DNA of 38,100 nt from Fimadaptatus sp948467645 (GTDB lineage: Bacteria; Bacillota; Clostridia; Christensenellales; Aristaeellaceae): the NCBI GenBank assembly GCA_948467645.1, contig CAOKFD010000028.1, positions 1 through 38,100 on the forward strand, written 5' to 3'. Under the pieces are notes generated by a model. It was not told the origin of the DNA, did no database searches, and saw only the letters and a program-made list of their open reading frames with translations. Shown piece by piece: positions 31,901 through 38,100 of the stretch. The position numbers and the translations under genes were made by a program. The stretch's first letter is position 1. The number at the start of each line of letters is the position of its first letter.

Positions 31901-31929
31901 ATTGTACCACGCCTCTGCCCGCTTGTCAA
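31901..31929 (-). promoter_or_regulatory. Sigma-A promoter of the phage late operon
   Basis: Minus-strand TTGACA (31929-31924), exact 17-bp spacer and TACAAT (31906-31901), a near-consensus host promoter. Transcription would start near 31894, giving a leader of about 100 bases with the LexA box and inverted-repeat site g. This drives terminase and perhaps the whole 26-kb block. Confidence 0.85.
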
Positions 31930-32038
31930 CCCCTTTCTCAAAATAAAATGCAATTAGTCGCGTCTCGATTGTCGTGTTGCGCAATTCAACATGCAACAGC
32001 GTACTTTCTATATAAGATAATAAACCTGCGCATGGATA

Positions 32039-32067
32039 TTGCGCATTTTGCGCGCGTGCGATATAAT
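32039..32067 (+). promoter_or_regulatory. Probable uxaC promoter
   Basis: TTGCGC (32039-32044), 17-bp spacer, TATAAT (32062-32067). The leader would be about 100 bases. The region between this and the late promoter (31930-32038) holds no gene. Confidence 0.6.
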
Positions 32068-32171
32068 ATTATCAGACTGTCCGGTTGTACGCGTCGCAGC
32101 GTGACAATCATGGTATAACATTGCGATAGTATTCAGATAATATCTTGTAAGTAAAAGGAGACGATTTTCCG

Positions 32172-33578
32172 ATGAAGAAGTTCATGGGCGATAATTTTCT
32201 GCTCAATACCGAGAGCGCGAAGAAGCTCTATCATGACTATGCCGAGACAATGCCCATACTGGACTACCACTGCCACATCAATCCCGAACAGATTGCCAAC
32301 GATTACCGCTTTAAGACGATAACCGAGGCGTGGCTGGGCGGCGACCATTACAAGTGGCGCATGATGCGCAACGCGGGCGTGGACGAGCGCTATATCACCG
32401 GCGACGCGAGCGACTGGGAAAAGTTCCTGGCCTATGCCAAGGTGCTGCCGCGCGCAATCGGCAACCCGCTGTACCACTGGACGCATCTGGAGCTGAAGCG
32501 CTACTTCGGCTGCGACCTGCTCATCAATGAAGAAAACGCCCGCGCGATTTACGACTGGTGCAATGCAAAACTGCAGGAGCCGGACATGAGCGTGCGCGGC
32601 ATTATTAAGAAGAGCAACGTAACCCTGATCTGCACCACCGATGACCCGGTGGACGATCTGTACTGGCACGAGGCCATCGCGGCCGACCCCACCTGCGAGG
32701 TAAAGGTACTGCCCGCATGGCGTCCCGACAAGGCCGTCAACATCGACAAGCCCGGCTTTGCGGCCTACGTAAAGAAGCTGGGCGAGGTCAGCGGCTATGC
32801 GGTTGACGATATAAACGGCCTGCGCGCCGCGCTGAAGAGCCGTCTGGACTTCTTCGGCAAGATGGGCTGCGTCGCCAGCGACCACGGTCTGGATTACGTG
32901 CCTTATGCCCCCGCCTCCGACGAGGAAGTCAATGAGGTATTCCAGCGCGCGATGGCGGGCGGCGAAATGTCCACCTGCGACGCGGCCAAGTACATAACCG
33001 CGATGCTCATGTTCCTGGGCCGCGAGTACGCCGAGCGCGGCTGGGTAATGCAGATTCATTACAGCGCTCTGCGCAACCCCAACGAGCGCATGTTTAAGCA
33101 GCTCGGCCCGGACACCGGCTTCGACAGCATGGGCCAGACCCAGTGCCTGGACAGCCTCGCAAAGCTCATGAACGCCCTGAACGTTGACGACAAGCTCCCC
33201 CGCATGGTGCTCTATTCGCTCAACGCCAACGACAACGAGATACTCGACGTAATCGCGGGCGCGTTCCAGGATGCTACCTGCGCGGGCAAGATACAGCACG
33301 GCTCGGCGTGGTGGTTCAACGACACCAAGACCGGTATGCAAGCTCAGCTGACCTCGCTGGCCAACGTGGGCGTGCTGGGCAACTTCATCGGTATGCTGAC
33401 CGACTCGCGCTCGTTCCTGAGCTACACCCGGCACGAATACTTCCGCCGCATACTGTGCGGCGTGATCGGCCAGTGGATCGAGGACGGCGAGTATCCGGCG
33501 GACTTCGAGACCGCAGGTCAGGTGGTCAAGGACATCAGCTACAACAACGCCGTGCGCTTCTTCGGTTTTAAGATTTAA
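32172..33578 (+). CDS. uxaC: Glucuronate/uronate isomerase
   Basis: A 468-residue cytoplasmic enzyme of normal family length, converting D-glucuronate to fructuronate or D-galacturonate to tagaturonate, the first step of uronate breakdown. The amidohydrolase-type metal motif DYHCHINP is at residues 31-38 (His33, His35). Other family segments are THLELKRYFG, ICTTDDPVDDL, PAWRPDKAVNI, QIHYSALRNPN and WWFNDTKTGM. AAGGAGA precedes the ATG. No other uronate gene is in the window. It is a host metabolic gene marking the outer edge of the phage block. Confidence 0.96.
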   Translation: MKKFMGDNFLLNTESAKKLYHDYAETMPILDYHCHINPEQIANDYRFKTITEAWLGGDHYKWRMMRNAGVDERYITGDASDWEKFLAYAKVLPRAIGNPLYHWTHLELKRYFGCDLLINEENARAIYDWCNAKLQEPDMSVRGIIKKSNVTLICTTDDPVDDLYWHEAIAADPTCEVKVLPAWRPDKAVNIDKPGFAAYVKKLGEVSGYAVDDINGLRAALKSRLDFFGKMGCVASDHGLDYVPYAPASDEEVNEVFQRAMAGGEMSTCDAAKYITAMLMFLGREYAERGWVMQIHYSALRNPNERMFKQLGPDTGFDSMGQTQCLDSLAKLMNALNVDDKLPRMVLYSLNANDNEILDVIAGAFQDATCAGKIQHGSAWWFNDTKTGMQAQLTSLANVGVLGNFIGMLTDSRSFLSYTRHEYFRRILCGVIGQWIEDGEYPADFETAGQVVKDISYNNAVRFFGFKI

Positions 33579-33642
33579 GCCGACGTTTTGGCAATAAAAT
33601 GACATCATTGCGATGTATAATTACAAGCGTACCCCGGCGCGT

Positions 33643-33748
33643 TTGGGCTAAGACAGTATATTTAGGCTCCGTTTTGCGCCCGGCTGAGGAGTAAATACTC
33701 CCTCCCCGGCCGAGCGCGGTATCTGTTTTAAGCCTGCCCATAGCCCAA
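33643..33748 (+). ncRNA. Candidate structured leader RNA
   Basis: A closing stem TTGGGCTA (33643-33650) with TAGCCCAA (33741-33748) encloses a second arm (AAGACAG with CTGTTTT) and a long central hairpin: GCGCCCGGC with GGCCGAGCGC around GAGGAGT/ACTCCCTC. It lies in the leader of the secreted protein gene, after a possible -10 TATAAT near 33616. I match it to no known riboswitch class. Confidence 0.4.
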
Positions 33749-33787
33749 GGATAGCGCGCTTTACCCACAATGCAAGGAGGCATACGC

Positions 33788-34420
33788 ATGAAAAGGCTGC
33801 TCGCCCTGTTAACCGCGCTGATAATGCTGTGCCTGACGCCGTGTGCATATGCGCAGCACTATGGATGGGCGTTTGTGATATACGATCTGGGCATGTCAAT
33901 CGAGATCGACAACGCGTTCACCCGTACCGACGATGAAACCCTCGCGCAGACCAACGGCTTCGAGCGCTCCGGCAACGTAAAGCCCGATCTGATACTGGAG
34001 GTGTTCAGCGCCGATACGCAATCGCAGCTGTTCGTATACTGCGCGGCTGAATCGCCCTATGACAACGTAAACGAGCTTACTCAGGCATATGCCGAGGACT
34101 TGGGCGCGTCGGTCGATCATCCTGACGAAAACGGCACGACCTGGCAGATACTGTCCGATCAGGAATTTGCGGGACGGCCGTGTTCGCGCATACTGTCTAC
34201 GTTTCAGAACGTGAACGCGGAATACGTGCTGATGCTCAGCGACGACGGCAGCGCGTACATAATCACGATGATTACGTTCAACGGTCAGGCGCCCGACTCG
34301 GCGCTTGAGGGCATAACCTTCACCGAATATGGCACGGCCGCCGCCACGCCCGCGCCGAGCGACGACGCAGGCGCGAGCACGACAAGTGAACCCACGGCGC
34401 AGGCTGGTTCGGGGAAATAA
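33788..34420 (+). CDS. Secreted protein of unknown function
   Basis: A 210-residue protein with a signal peptide (MKRLLALLTALIMLCLTPCA, cut after AYA). The mature part (residues 24-180) is an alpha/beta domain with alternating strands (VLMLSDDGSAYIITMITFNG), and the last 30 residues are a low-complexity Ala/Pro/Ser/Thr tail. The general look is of a small extracellular DUF protein seen in gut Clostridia; no catalytic motif is visible. AAGGAGG precedes ATG by seven bases. A strong terminator follows, so it is a single-gene unit with a structured leader. Confidence 0.8.
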   Translation: MKRLLALLTALIMLCLTPCAYAQHYGWAFVIYDLGMSIEIDNAFTRTDDETLAQTNGFERSGNVKPDLILEVFSADTQSQLFVYCAAESPYDNVNELTQAYAEDLGASVDHPDENGTTWQILSDQEFAGRPCSRILSTFQNVNAEYVLMLSDDGSAYIITMITFNGQAPDSALEGITFTEYGTAAATPAPSDDAGASTTSEPTAQAGSGK

Positions 34421-34446
34421 GCGCGGGATAAGGTACAAAAGCATTG

Positions 34447-34503
34447 CCCCTCTCTTTAGAATGGCCGACCTTTAGTCATTCTAAAGAGAGGGGTATTTTA
34501 TTT
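34447..34503 (+). terminator. Strong Rho-independent terminator
   Basis: Perfect 17-bp stem (CCCCTCTCTTTAGAATG at 34447-34463; complement at 34477-34493), 13-base loop, and TATTTTATTT after it. It ends the secreted protein transcript. The remaining 34504-34722 is AT-rich, presumably the promoter region of the next gene, but no convincing promoter pair was found. Confidence 0.9.
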
Positions 34504-34722
34504 GCCTTTTCCATTGAATCAAAGTCACGTCAATGTTGTAACCCTAAAATTGATTTCATTCCGCTCAAATCAAGCCCTCCGTTAGCTTTGTAAGTCCCAT
34601 CACACTCACGCTCTTACAATACCCTCACTAATGTTTGCTATTAAACAAATGCGGCGGGCTTACAATGTACCCGTCACAAAGAGAAGATAGAAAAGCAGAG
34701 CAGAATCAGGAGGAGCAGGAAC

Positions 34723-35637
34723 ATGAAACTCAAGAAGATTGCAAGTCTATTGCTGGCGGGCGCGATGATGGTTAGCGGTTCGGCACTGGCATTTGAGCAG
34801 ACCGGCGAAATCACGGTCATTTCCCGTGAAGCCAATTCCGGCACGCGCGGCGCGTTCGACGAGATGATGAATATAGTTGTAAAGACCGACGAGGGCGCGG
34901 AAGACCGCTTGTTTGAGGAGGCCGTGCTGGTTGACTCCACCGACGCGGTTGTGAGCAAGGTCGAAGTTGACGAGCAGGCAATCGGCTACACCTCGCTGGG
35001 CGCGGTCAACGACAAGGTTAAGGCACTGCCCGTAGGCGGCGTGGAAGCCACTGTTGAGAACGTAAAGAGCGGCTCCTATGCGCTGGCGCGTCCGTTCGTA
35101 CTGGCCACGCAGACCGGCGCTGACGACCCACTGGCCGCCGACTTCATCGCATATGTGCTCAGCACTCAGGGTCAGGCCATCGTCGCCGAGCGCGGCTATG
35201 TGACCGCCACCGACGATACCGCGACCACTGCGGACGGCTCCGAGGCTGTTGCCGCTACCGAGTACACCGCCTCCGGTCTGAGCGGCAAGCTCACGCTGTC
35301 GGGCTCCACCTCGGTTGAAAAGGTCATTGAGGCGCTGAAGGAAGGTTACACTGCGCTCAACCCCGACGTTAACGTCGAAATCACCTTCTCGGGTTCCTCC
35401 GCGGGCATCAAGGACGTAACCGAGGGCAAGGTAAACATCGGCATGTCCAGCCGCGCGCTCAAGGACGACGAGCTGGCCACGCTGACCCAGACCACATTCG
35501 CACACGACGGCATCGCCGTGATAGTCAACCTGAACAACCCCATCGAGGCCATCACCTCGGCGCAAATCACCTCGATCTACACCGGCGAGACCCGCACCTG
35601 GGACGCGGTTGACGCGGTAACTGAACCTGCGGCATAA
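34723..35637 (+). CDS. Secreted PstS-like phosphate-binding protein with swapped lobe order
   Basis: A 304-residue protein with a signal peptide (LLLAGAMMVSGSALA). The order is reversed from PstS. First comes the usual second-lobe text (GEITVISREANSGTRGAF near residue 28, then AIGYTSLGAVNDKVKALPVG and SYALARPFVLATQ, then STQGQAIVAERGYV). After a linker comes the usual first-lobe text (SGKLTLSGSTSVEKVIEALK, GSSAGIKDVTEGKVNIGMSS, HDGIAVIVNLNNPI, SIYTGETRTW). It thus looks circularly permuted, with phosphate-binding segments kept. It has AGGAGG before ATG. No Pst permease genes follow; a terminator does. The role is probably phosphate capture or sensing. Confidence 0.85.
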   Translation: MKLKKIASLLLAGAMMVSGSALAFEQTGEITVISREANSGTRGAFDEMMNIVVKTDEGAEDRLFEEAVLVDSTDAVVSKVEVDEQAIGYTSLGAVNDKVKALPVGGVEATVENVKSGSYALARPFVLATQTGADDPLAADFIAYVLSTQGQAIVAERGYVTATDDTATTADGSEAVAATEYTASGLSGKLTLSGSTSVEKVIEALKEGYTALNPDVNVEITFSGSSAGIKDVTEGKVNIGMSSRALKDDELATLTQTTFAHDGIAVIVNLNNPIEAITSAQITSIYTGETRTWDAVDAVTEPAA

Positions 35638-35660
35638 AAAAAGCTTATTAAGGCAAGACA

Positions 35661-35694
35661 AAGGCGCTATCCGATAACGGACAGCGCCTTTTCA
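35661..35694 (+). terminator. Terminator of the PstS-like gene
   Basis: AAGGCGCT and TCCG pair with CGGA and AGCGCCTT around an ATAA loop, followed by TTTTC. It begins 24 bases after the stop codon. Confidence 0.85.
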
Positions 35695-35760
35695 TATCTT
35701 AATTTTGTTTAACGCAGGCTACTCATCAGGACAGCGCCGCTTATCATCAAAGCACTGCCC

Positions 35761-35923
35761 TAGAGTATGTCTCAAGCGGAACAATCCGCAAGTTCGAGTA
35801 GATTTTGCGTCAGTTCAAGGAAGAAACCCGAAGGCTTAGCAGCACTAAGTCAAGCTTTGTGACGCAGAAATGGCGCAGCGACGCCCGAAATTGCGTACTC
35901 AGGAATTTTTGAGACACACTCTA
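35761..35923. repeat. MITE copy 7 (full, 163 bp)
   Basis: A full-length copy with TA at both ends and GCGCAGCGACGCCCG inside. Its right end lies four bases from the stop codon of the MATE remnant. Confidence 0.9.
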
Positions 35924-35926
35924 ACA

Positions 35927-36247
35927 TCACATAGCCGCCTTATAAGCCTCCTTAGTCAGTATAACCGCCGCAGCGCACGCGCCCGCCTCGGCAATGGGCA
36001 GTGCCGCCCAAATTACATCCGCCGCGTTGGGCAGCATCGACAGCGCCCACGCCAGCGTAAGCGCATTGATTGCCTTGTCGCCCATGTCCGCGACGGCGGC
36101 GGTGTCAGGTATGTGCGAGACAAAGAACGTATCGACTACATTGTAAAGCGCCTGCCCCAGCATGGAAATCATCATAGGCGTGCCCATGTTGAGCAGCAGT
36201 TTTTTGACCGGCATTTGCGCCATTTTGTGTCCGCCCAGCGGATTCAT
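35927..36247 (-). pseudogene. MATE-family efflux transporter remnant (large internal deletion)
   Basis: A 106-residue open frame. Its first 70 residues are a good MATE N-terminus (KKLLLNMGTPMMISMLGQAL, then YNVVDTFFVSHI, then ALTLAWALSMLP). The next segment (ADVIWAALPIAEAGACAAAV) looks like the last helix of the same family. MATE proteins have about 450 residues and 12 helices, so roughly 340 residues are missing by an in-frame deletion. It cannot transport. A new role as a small membrane peptide cannot be excluded. Confidence 0.75.
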
Positions 36248-36277
36248 TTGCTATCTCTCCCTTGGTTTAGTAAATCA

Positions 36278-36310
36278 GGCGCGCTCCAAGCACCCGCCTG
36301 AAAGCGCGCC
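36278..36310. terminator. Possible terminator hairpin
   Basis: An 8-bp stem GGCGCGCT with AGCGCGCC lies between the nitroreductase stop and the MATE remnant. The T run is weak, so the function is uncertain. Confidence 0.35.
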
Positions 36311-36354
36311 GCAAACCGTTTACATCAACGCAGCGTCAACTGCCTTAACCGACG

Positions 36355-36879
36355 TCACCACTTCTCAAAGTGCACACGGTCGGCTTCGTATCGGCTATCG
36401 CGCGGCGCGGCTATATCCGCATCTGAGTAGCCCAGTGCGATTATAGAATGCGGTATAATTGTCTCAGGCAGGTTAAACAGCGCGCGCTGTTTCTCGACGC
36501 GATCCATCTGCGGCCATGTGCCCAGCCATACCGAGCCGATGCCAAAATTGTGCGCGCACAGGCATATGTTTTGCGCCGCAATCGCGCCGTCGATTACCCA
36601 GTAGTCGGGCGCGGGCTTAAACGCGCGCTCCAGATCGCCGCACACCAGTATGCCCGCGGCGGCGCTCCTGAGCGGGCGCGCGGGGCCGCCGTTTGCGTCG
36701 GCCATCTGATTCAGCTTAGCCGGGTCGGTCACGGCGATGAACGCCCACTCGCGCGCGTTGACGCAGCAGGGGCCGCTCATAGCCGCCTCAAGTATCTGAT
36801 GCAGCTTGTCCGGCTCGATAGCCTTTCCGCTAAACTGCCGCACACTGCGGCGGGTGAAAATCGCTTCATTTGCATCCAT
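36355..36879 (-). CDS. Nitroreductase family FMN oxidoreductase
   Basis: A 174-residue flavoprotein. It starts with AIFTRRSVRQFSGKAI, the FMN phosphate-binding motif, has SGPCCVNAREWAFIAVTD in the isoalloxazine-binding area and GIGSVWLGTWP near residue 120, all typical of small nitroreductases. It reduces nitro compounds or quinones with NAD(P)H; the natural substrate is unknown. It overlaps the upstream marR-like gene by 14 bases, so both are co-transcribed and probably controlled by that regulator. Confidence 0.9.
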   Translation of the reverse strand: MDANEAIFTRRSVRQFSGKAIEPDKLHQILEAAMSGPCCVNAREWAFIAVTDPAKLNQMADANGGPARPLRSAAAGILVCGDLERAFKPAPDYWVIDGAIAAQNICLCAHNFGIGSVWLGTWPQMDRVEKQRALFNLPETIIPHSIIALGYSDADIAAPRDSRYEADRVHFEKW

Positions 36880-37330
36880 CTGAATCTTCCTCCTTGCCGT
36901 AATATTCGTATTCCCGCGGATTCGCGGCCACGCCCCATTCGGCCAGCAGTTCGTCCATTATGTCAAGTAACTGCCGCTTGCGTAAGTCGGATAACCCGCC
37001 GAGCATCTCGTCCGCATATTGCTGCCGGTTGCGTATCGCCTGAAGCGCCGCCGCCTCACCGCGCGGAGTCAGCGTAACGTCGATGTTGCGCTTGTCCTGA
37101 GCGTGTTTGCAGCGGGTTATCAGCCCGGCGCGCTCCATGCCGTCCAGCTGTTCGCTGAGCGTGGCCGAGCGCCGCCCGGTAAGCTCGATCAATTCCCGCT
37201 GAGTAAGCGCGCCGTATATGTGCAGCAGTATCAGCAGACGCCCCTGCCCGCGATACTTTTCGCGCGTCTGCATGACATAGGAGCTTTGAACCATGGCTCC
37301 CAGCAAACGCAGGTTTAGCCCGTCGTCCAT
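36866..37330 (-). CDS. MarR-family transcriptional regulator
   Basis: A 154-residue winged-helix protein. The DNA-binding core is LTQRELIELTGRRSATLSEQ (residues 42-61), followed by the wing LDGMERAGLITRCKHAQDKRNIDVTL with the Asp/Lys/Arg wing tip common to MarR. Flanking helices would form the dimer. The start at 37330 follows AAGGTGA at seven bases. It probably represses its own operon with the nitroreductase in answer to a small molecule. No clear operator was identified. Confidence 0.9.
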   Translation of the reverse strand: MDDGLNLRLLGAMVQSSYVMQTREKYRGQGRLLILLHIYGALTQRELIELTGRRSATLSEQLDGMERAGLITRCKHAQDKRNIDVTLTPRGEAAALQAIRNRQQYADEMLGGLSDLRKRQLLDIMDELLAEWGVAANPREYEYYGKEEDSDGCK

Positions 37331-37405
37331 GTACTCACCTTCTAATAATCGTAAGGGCACTTGCAAATTTAATTATAACACCTGAGCATTAATTTGTAAG
37401 GTACC

Positions 37406-37569
37406 TAGAGTGCGTCTCAAAAAGGGAAATCCGCAAGTTCGAGTGGATTTTTCGTCAGTTCAAGGAATAAATTCGAAGGCTTAGCAGCGCTAAGTCGAGG
37501 GTTGATGACGCAGAAATGGCGGAAAAGACGCCGAAATTGCGGATTAAGGAATTTTTGAGACACACTCTA
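37406..37569. repeat. MITE copy 8 (full, 164 bp)
   Basis: Same subfamily as copy 2 (GGAAAAGACG). It lies about 76 bases upstream of the marR-like start and may separate it from its promoter. The stretch 37570-37668 contains nothing recognisable. Confidence 0.9.
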
Positions 37570-37668
37570 ACGAAAAATGAAGGTTTAGGGTGAGGTATTG
37601 GCAGAAAACGGTCAGATGGAGATGGACTGTGATGGCAGCGGTAGAGATGCGGATGGAGGCTGAAAAAT

Positions 37669-37797
37669 AGCACAGCCAGCGCACCGAGTCAAGGACGAGC
37701 GGCTTCGCCGTGCCTGCGGCATCCTTGACACGGCGCGCTGGCTGTGCTCCGGGATGGTCAAGGGGTTGTTGCCAACCCCTGTCAAACAGGGTTGACC
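37669..37797. other. Two adjacent long structured palindromes
   Basis: First: a perfect 14-bp stem AGCACAGCCAGCGC (37669-37682; complement 37735-37748) with an inner 8-bp stem GTCAAGGA/TCCTTGAC and a CGGC-TTC-GCCG tip. Second: GGTCAA (37756-37761) with TTGACC (37792-37797) enclosing two small hairpins (GGGGTT/AACCCC and CTG/CAG), a three-way junction. No gene is seen in 37331-38100. Confidence 0.6.
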
Positions 37798-37833
37798 TTG
37801 CGGAGTTTGGGCAGGCGGCGAGGCGTTGACGAA

Positions 37834-38100
37834 AAAAGGCGATTTGTCGTGCTTATCGTACTGTTGCTCTCTGAGCGTGGAACGAGCTTATACAGAACCC
37901 CAAGGCCTGATTGCCCCTTCCGCGCCCACTCTAATATATGGTGGGCGCGGCATGGATGGCCGCTCATACATCCAGTTTCGCGGCAGTATAGTTTGTTTTC
38001 GCGCCCGCCCTACTTTCGGCGGGCGTGAACCTCACCGCCGAGCAACCATCTGAGCCGCCGAGGGGTGGCGAACATGGCGCGGGGGAAAACTGCCTAAACA
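37834..38100 (+). repeat. Composite hairpin-array element, copy E (cut by window end)
   Basis: In plus orientation it matches the inverted copy D from TGCTCTCTGAGCGTGGA onward. Hairpins lie at 37920-37950 (perfect 10-bp stem, loop TCTAATATATG) and 37998-38029 (loop CTACTTTC), 78 bases apart, followed by the start of the body (GAGCCGCCGAGGGGTGG). The remainder is outside the window. Confidence 0.8.

Noticed and set aside
5224..31929. Tailocin (headless tail bacteriocin)
   Set aside because: Terminase, portal, protease, scaffold, decoration and capsid genes are all present and open.
5034..32171. Attachment-site duplication flanking the phage block
   Set aside because: No matching direct repeat or tRNA end was found by eye at the two borders; MITE ends near 5044 are shared with unrelated sites.
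32133..33608. 491-residue frame antisense to uxaC, and similar long antisense frames (for example 3792-5042)
   Set aside because: They mirror well-supported genes in GC-rich DNA and have no family features.
34580..34720. Promoter for the PstS-like gene (TTGCTA with TACAAT)
   Set aside because: The spacer would be about 20 bases, too long to accept without other support.

Overview
The window looks like chromosomal DNA of a GC-rich anaerobic Firmicute (class Clostridia, probably gut-associated). This is inferred from strong GGAGG-type ribosome binding sites, sigma-A-like promoters, a Gram-positive-type LexA box, luxS, uxaC and a two-lobe PstS-like binding protein. No rRNA or tRNA gene was seen, so the taxonomy is inference only.

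Layout. 1-2426: a repeat end, a terminator and an unknown 714-residue coiled-coil/AAA-like protein (minus strand). 2609-5033: a plus-strand host operon with polysaccharide deacetylase, luxS and an amidohydrolase. 5224-31929: one long minus-strand block holding a complete PBSX/XkdA-type late region of a contractile-tailed phage, in the usual order: small and large terminase, portal, protease, scaffold, decoration protein, major capsid, connectors, tail terminator, sheath, tube, tail chaperone with a -1 frameshift site, tape measure, LysM hub, hub, baseplate, fibres, NlpC/P60 endolysin, holin. 32039-37330: host genes again (uxaC, a secreted protein, a circularly permuted PstS-like protein, a MATE remnant, MarR and nitroreductase). 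37406-38100: repeats.

The phage block is closed on both sides by host genes, yet I see no integrase, repressor, replication gene or att site. All structural frames are open. Its first promoter (TTGACA-N17-TACAAT at 31901-31929) is followed directly by a near-perfect LexA box (31874-31887). The simplest reading is a domesticated, SOS-controlled phage particle (PBSX-like or gene-transfer-agent-like) rather than an ordinary prophage.

The late operon is interrupted by an unusual amount of non-coding DNA. There are four copies of a large composite element, with a fifth at the window end. It combines hairpins spaced about 80 bases apart, with conserved loops and covarying stems, a conserved body of about 290 bases and a terminal palindrome. 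There are also eight copies of a small TA-flanked MITE (five inside the block), eight copies of a 16-base inverted repeat of the form RYGCAA-N4-TTGCRY (phage block only), and a perfect 16-base parS site (27495-27510). Between the capsid and decoration genes sits about 3.4 kb of cargo: two identical secreted SH3-like genes on the opposite strand and a second cell-wall hydrolase. All reading was by eye; no database search or folding was run.
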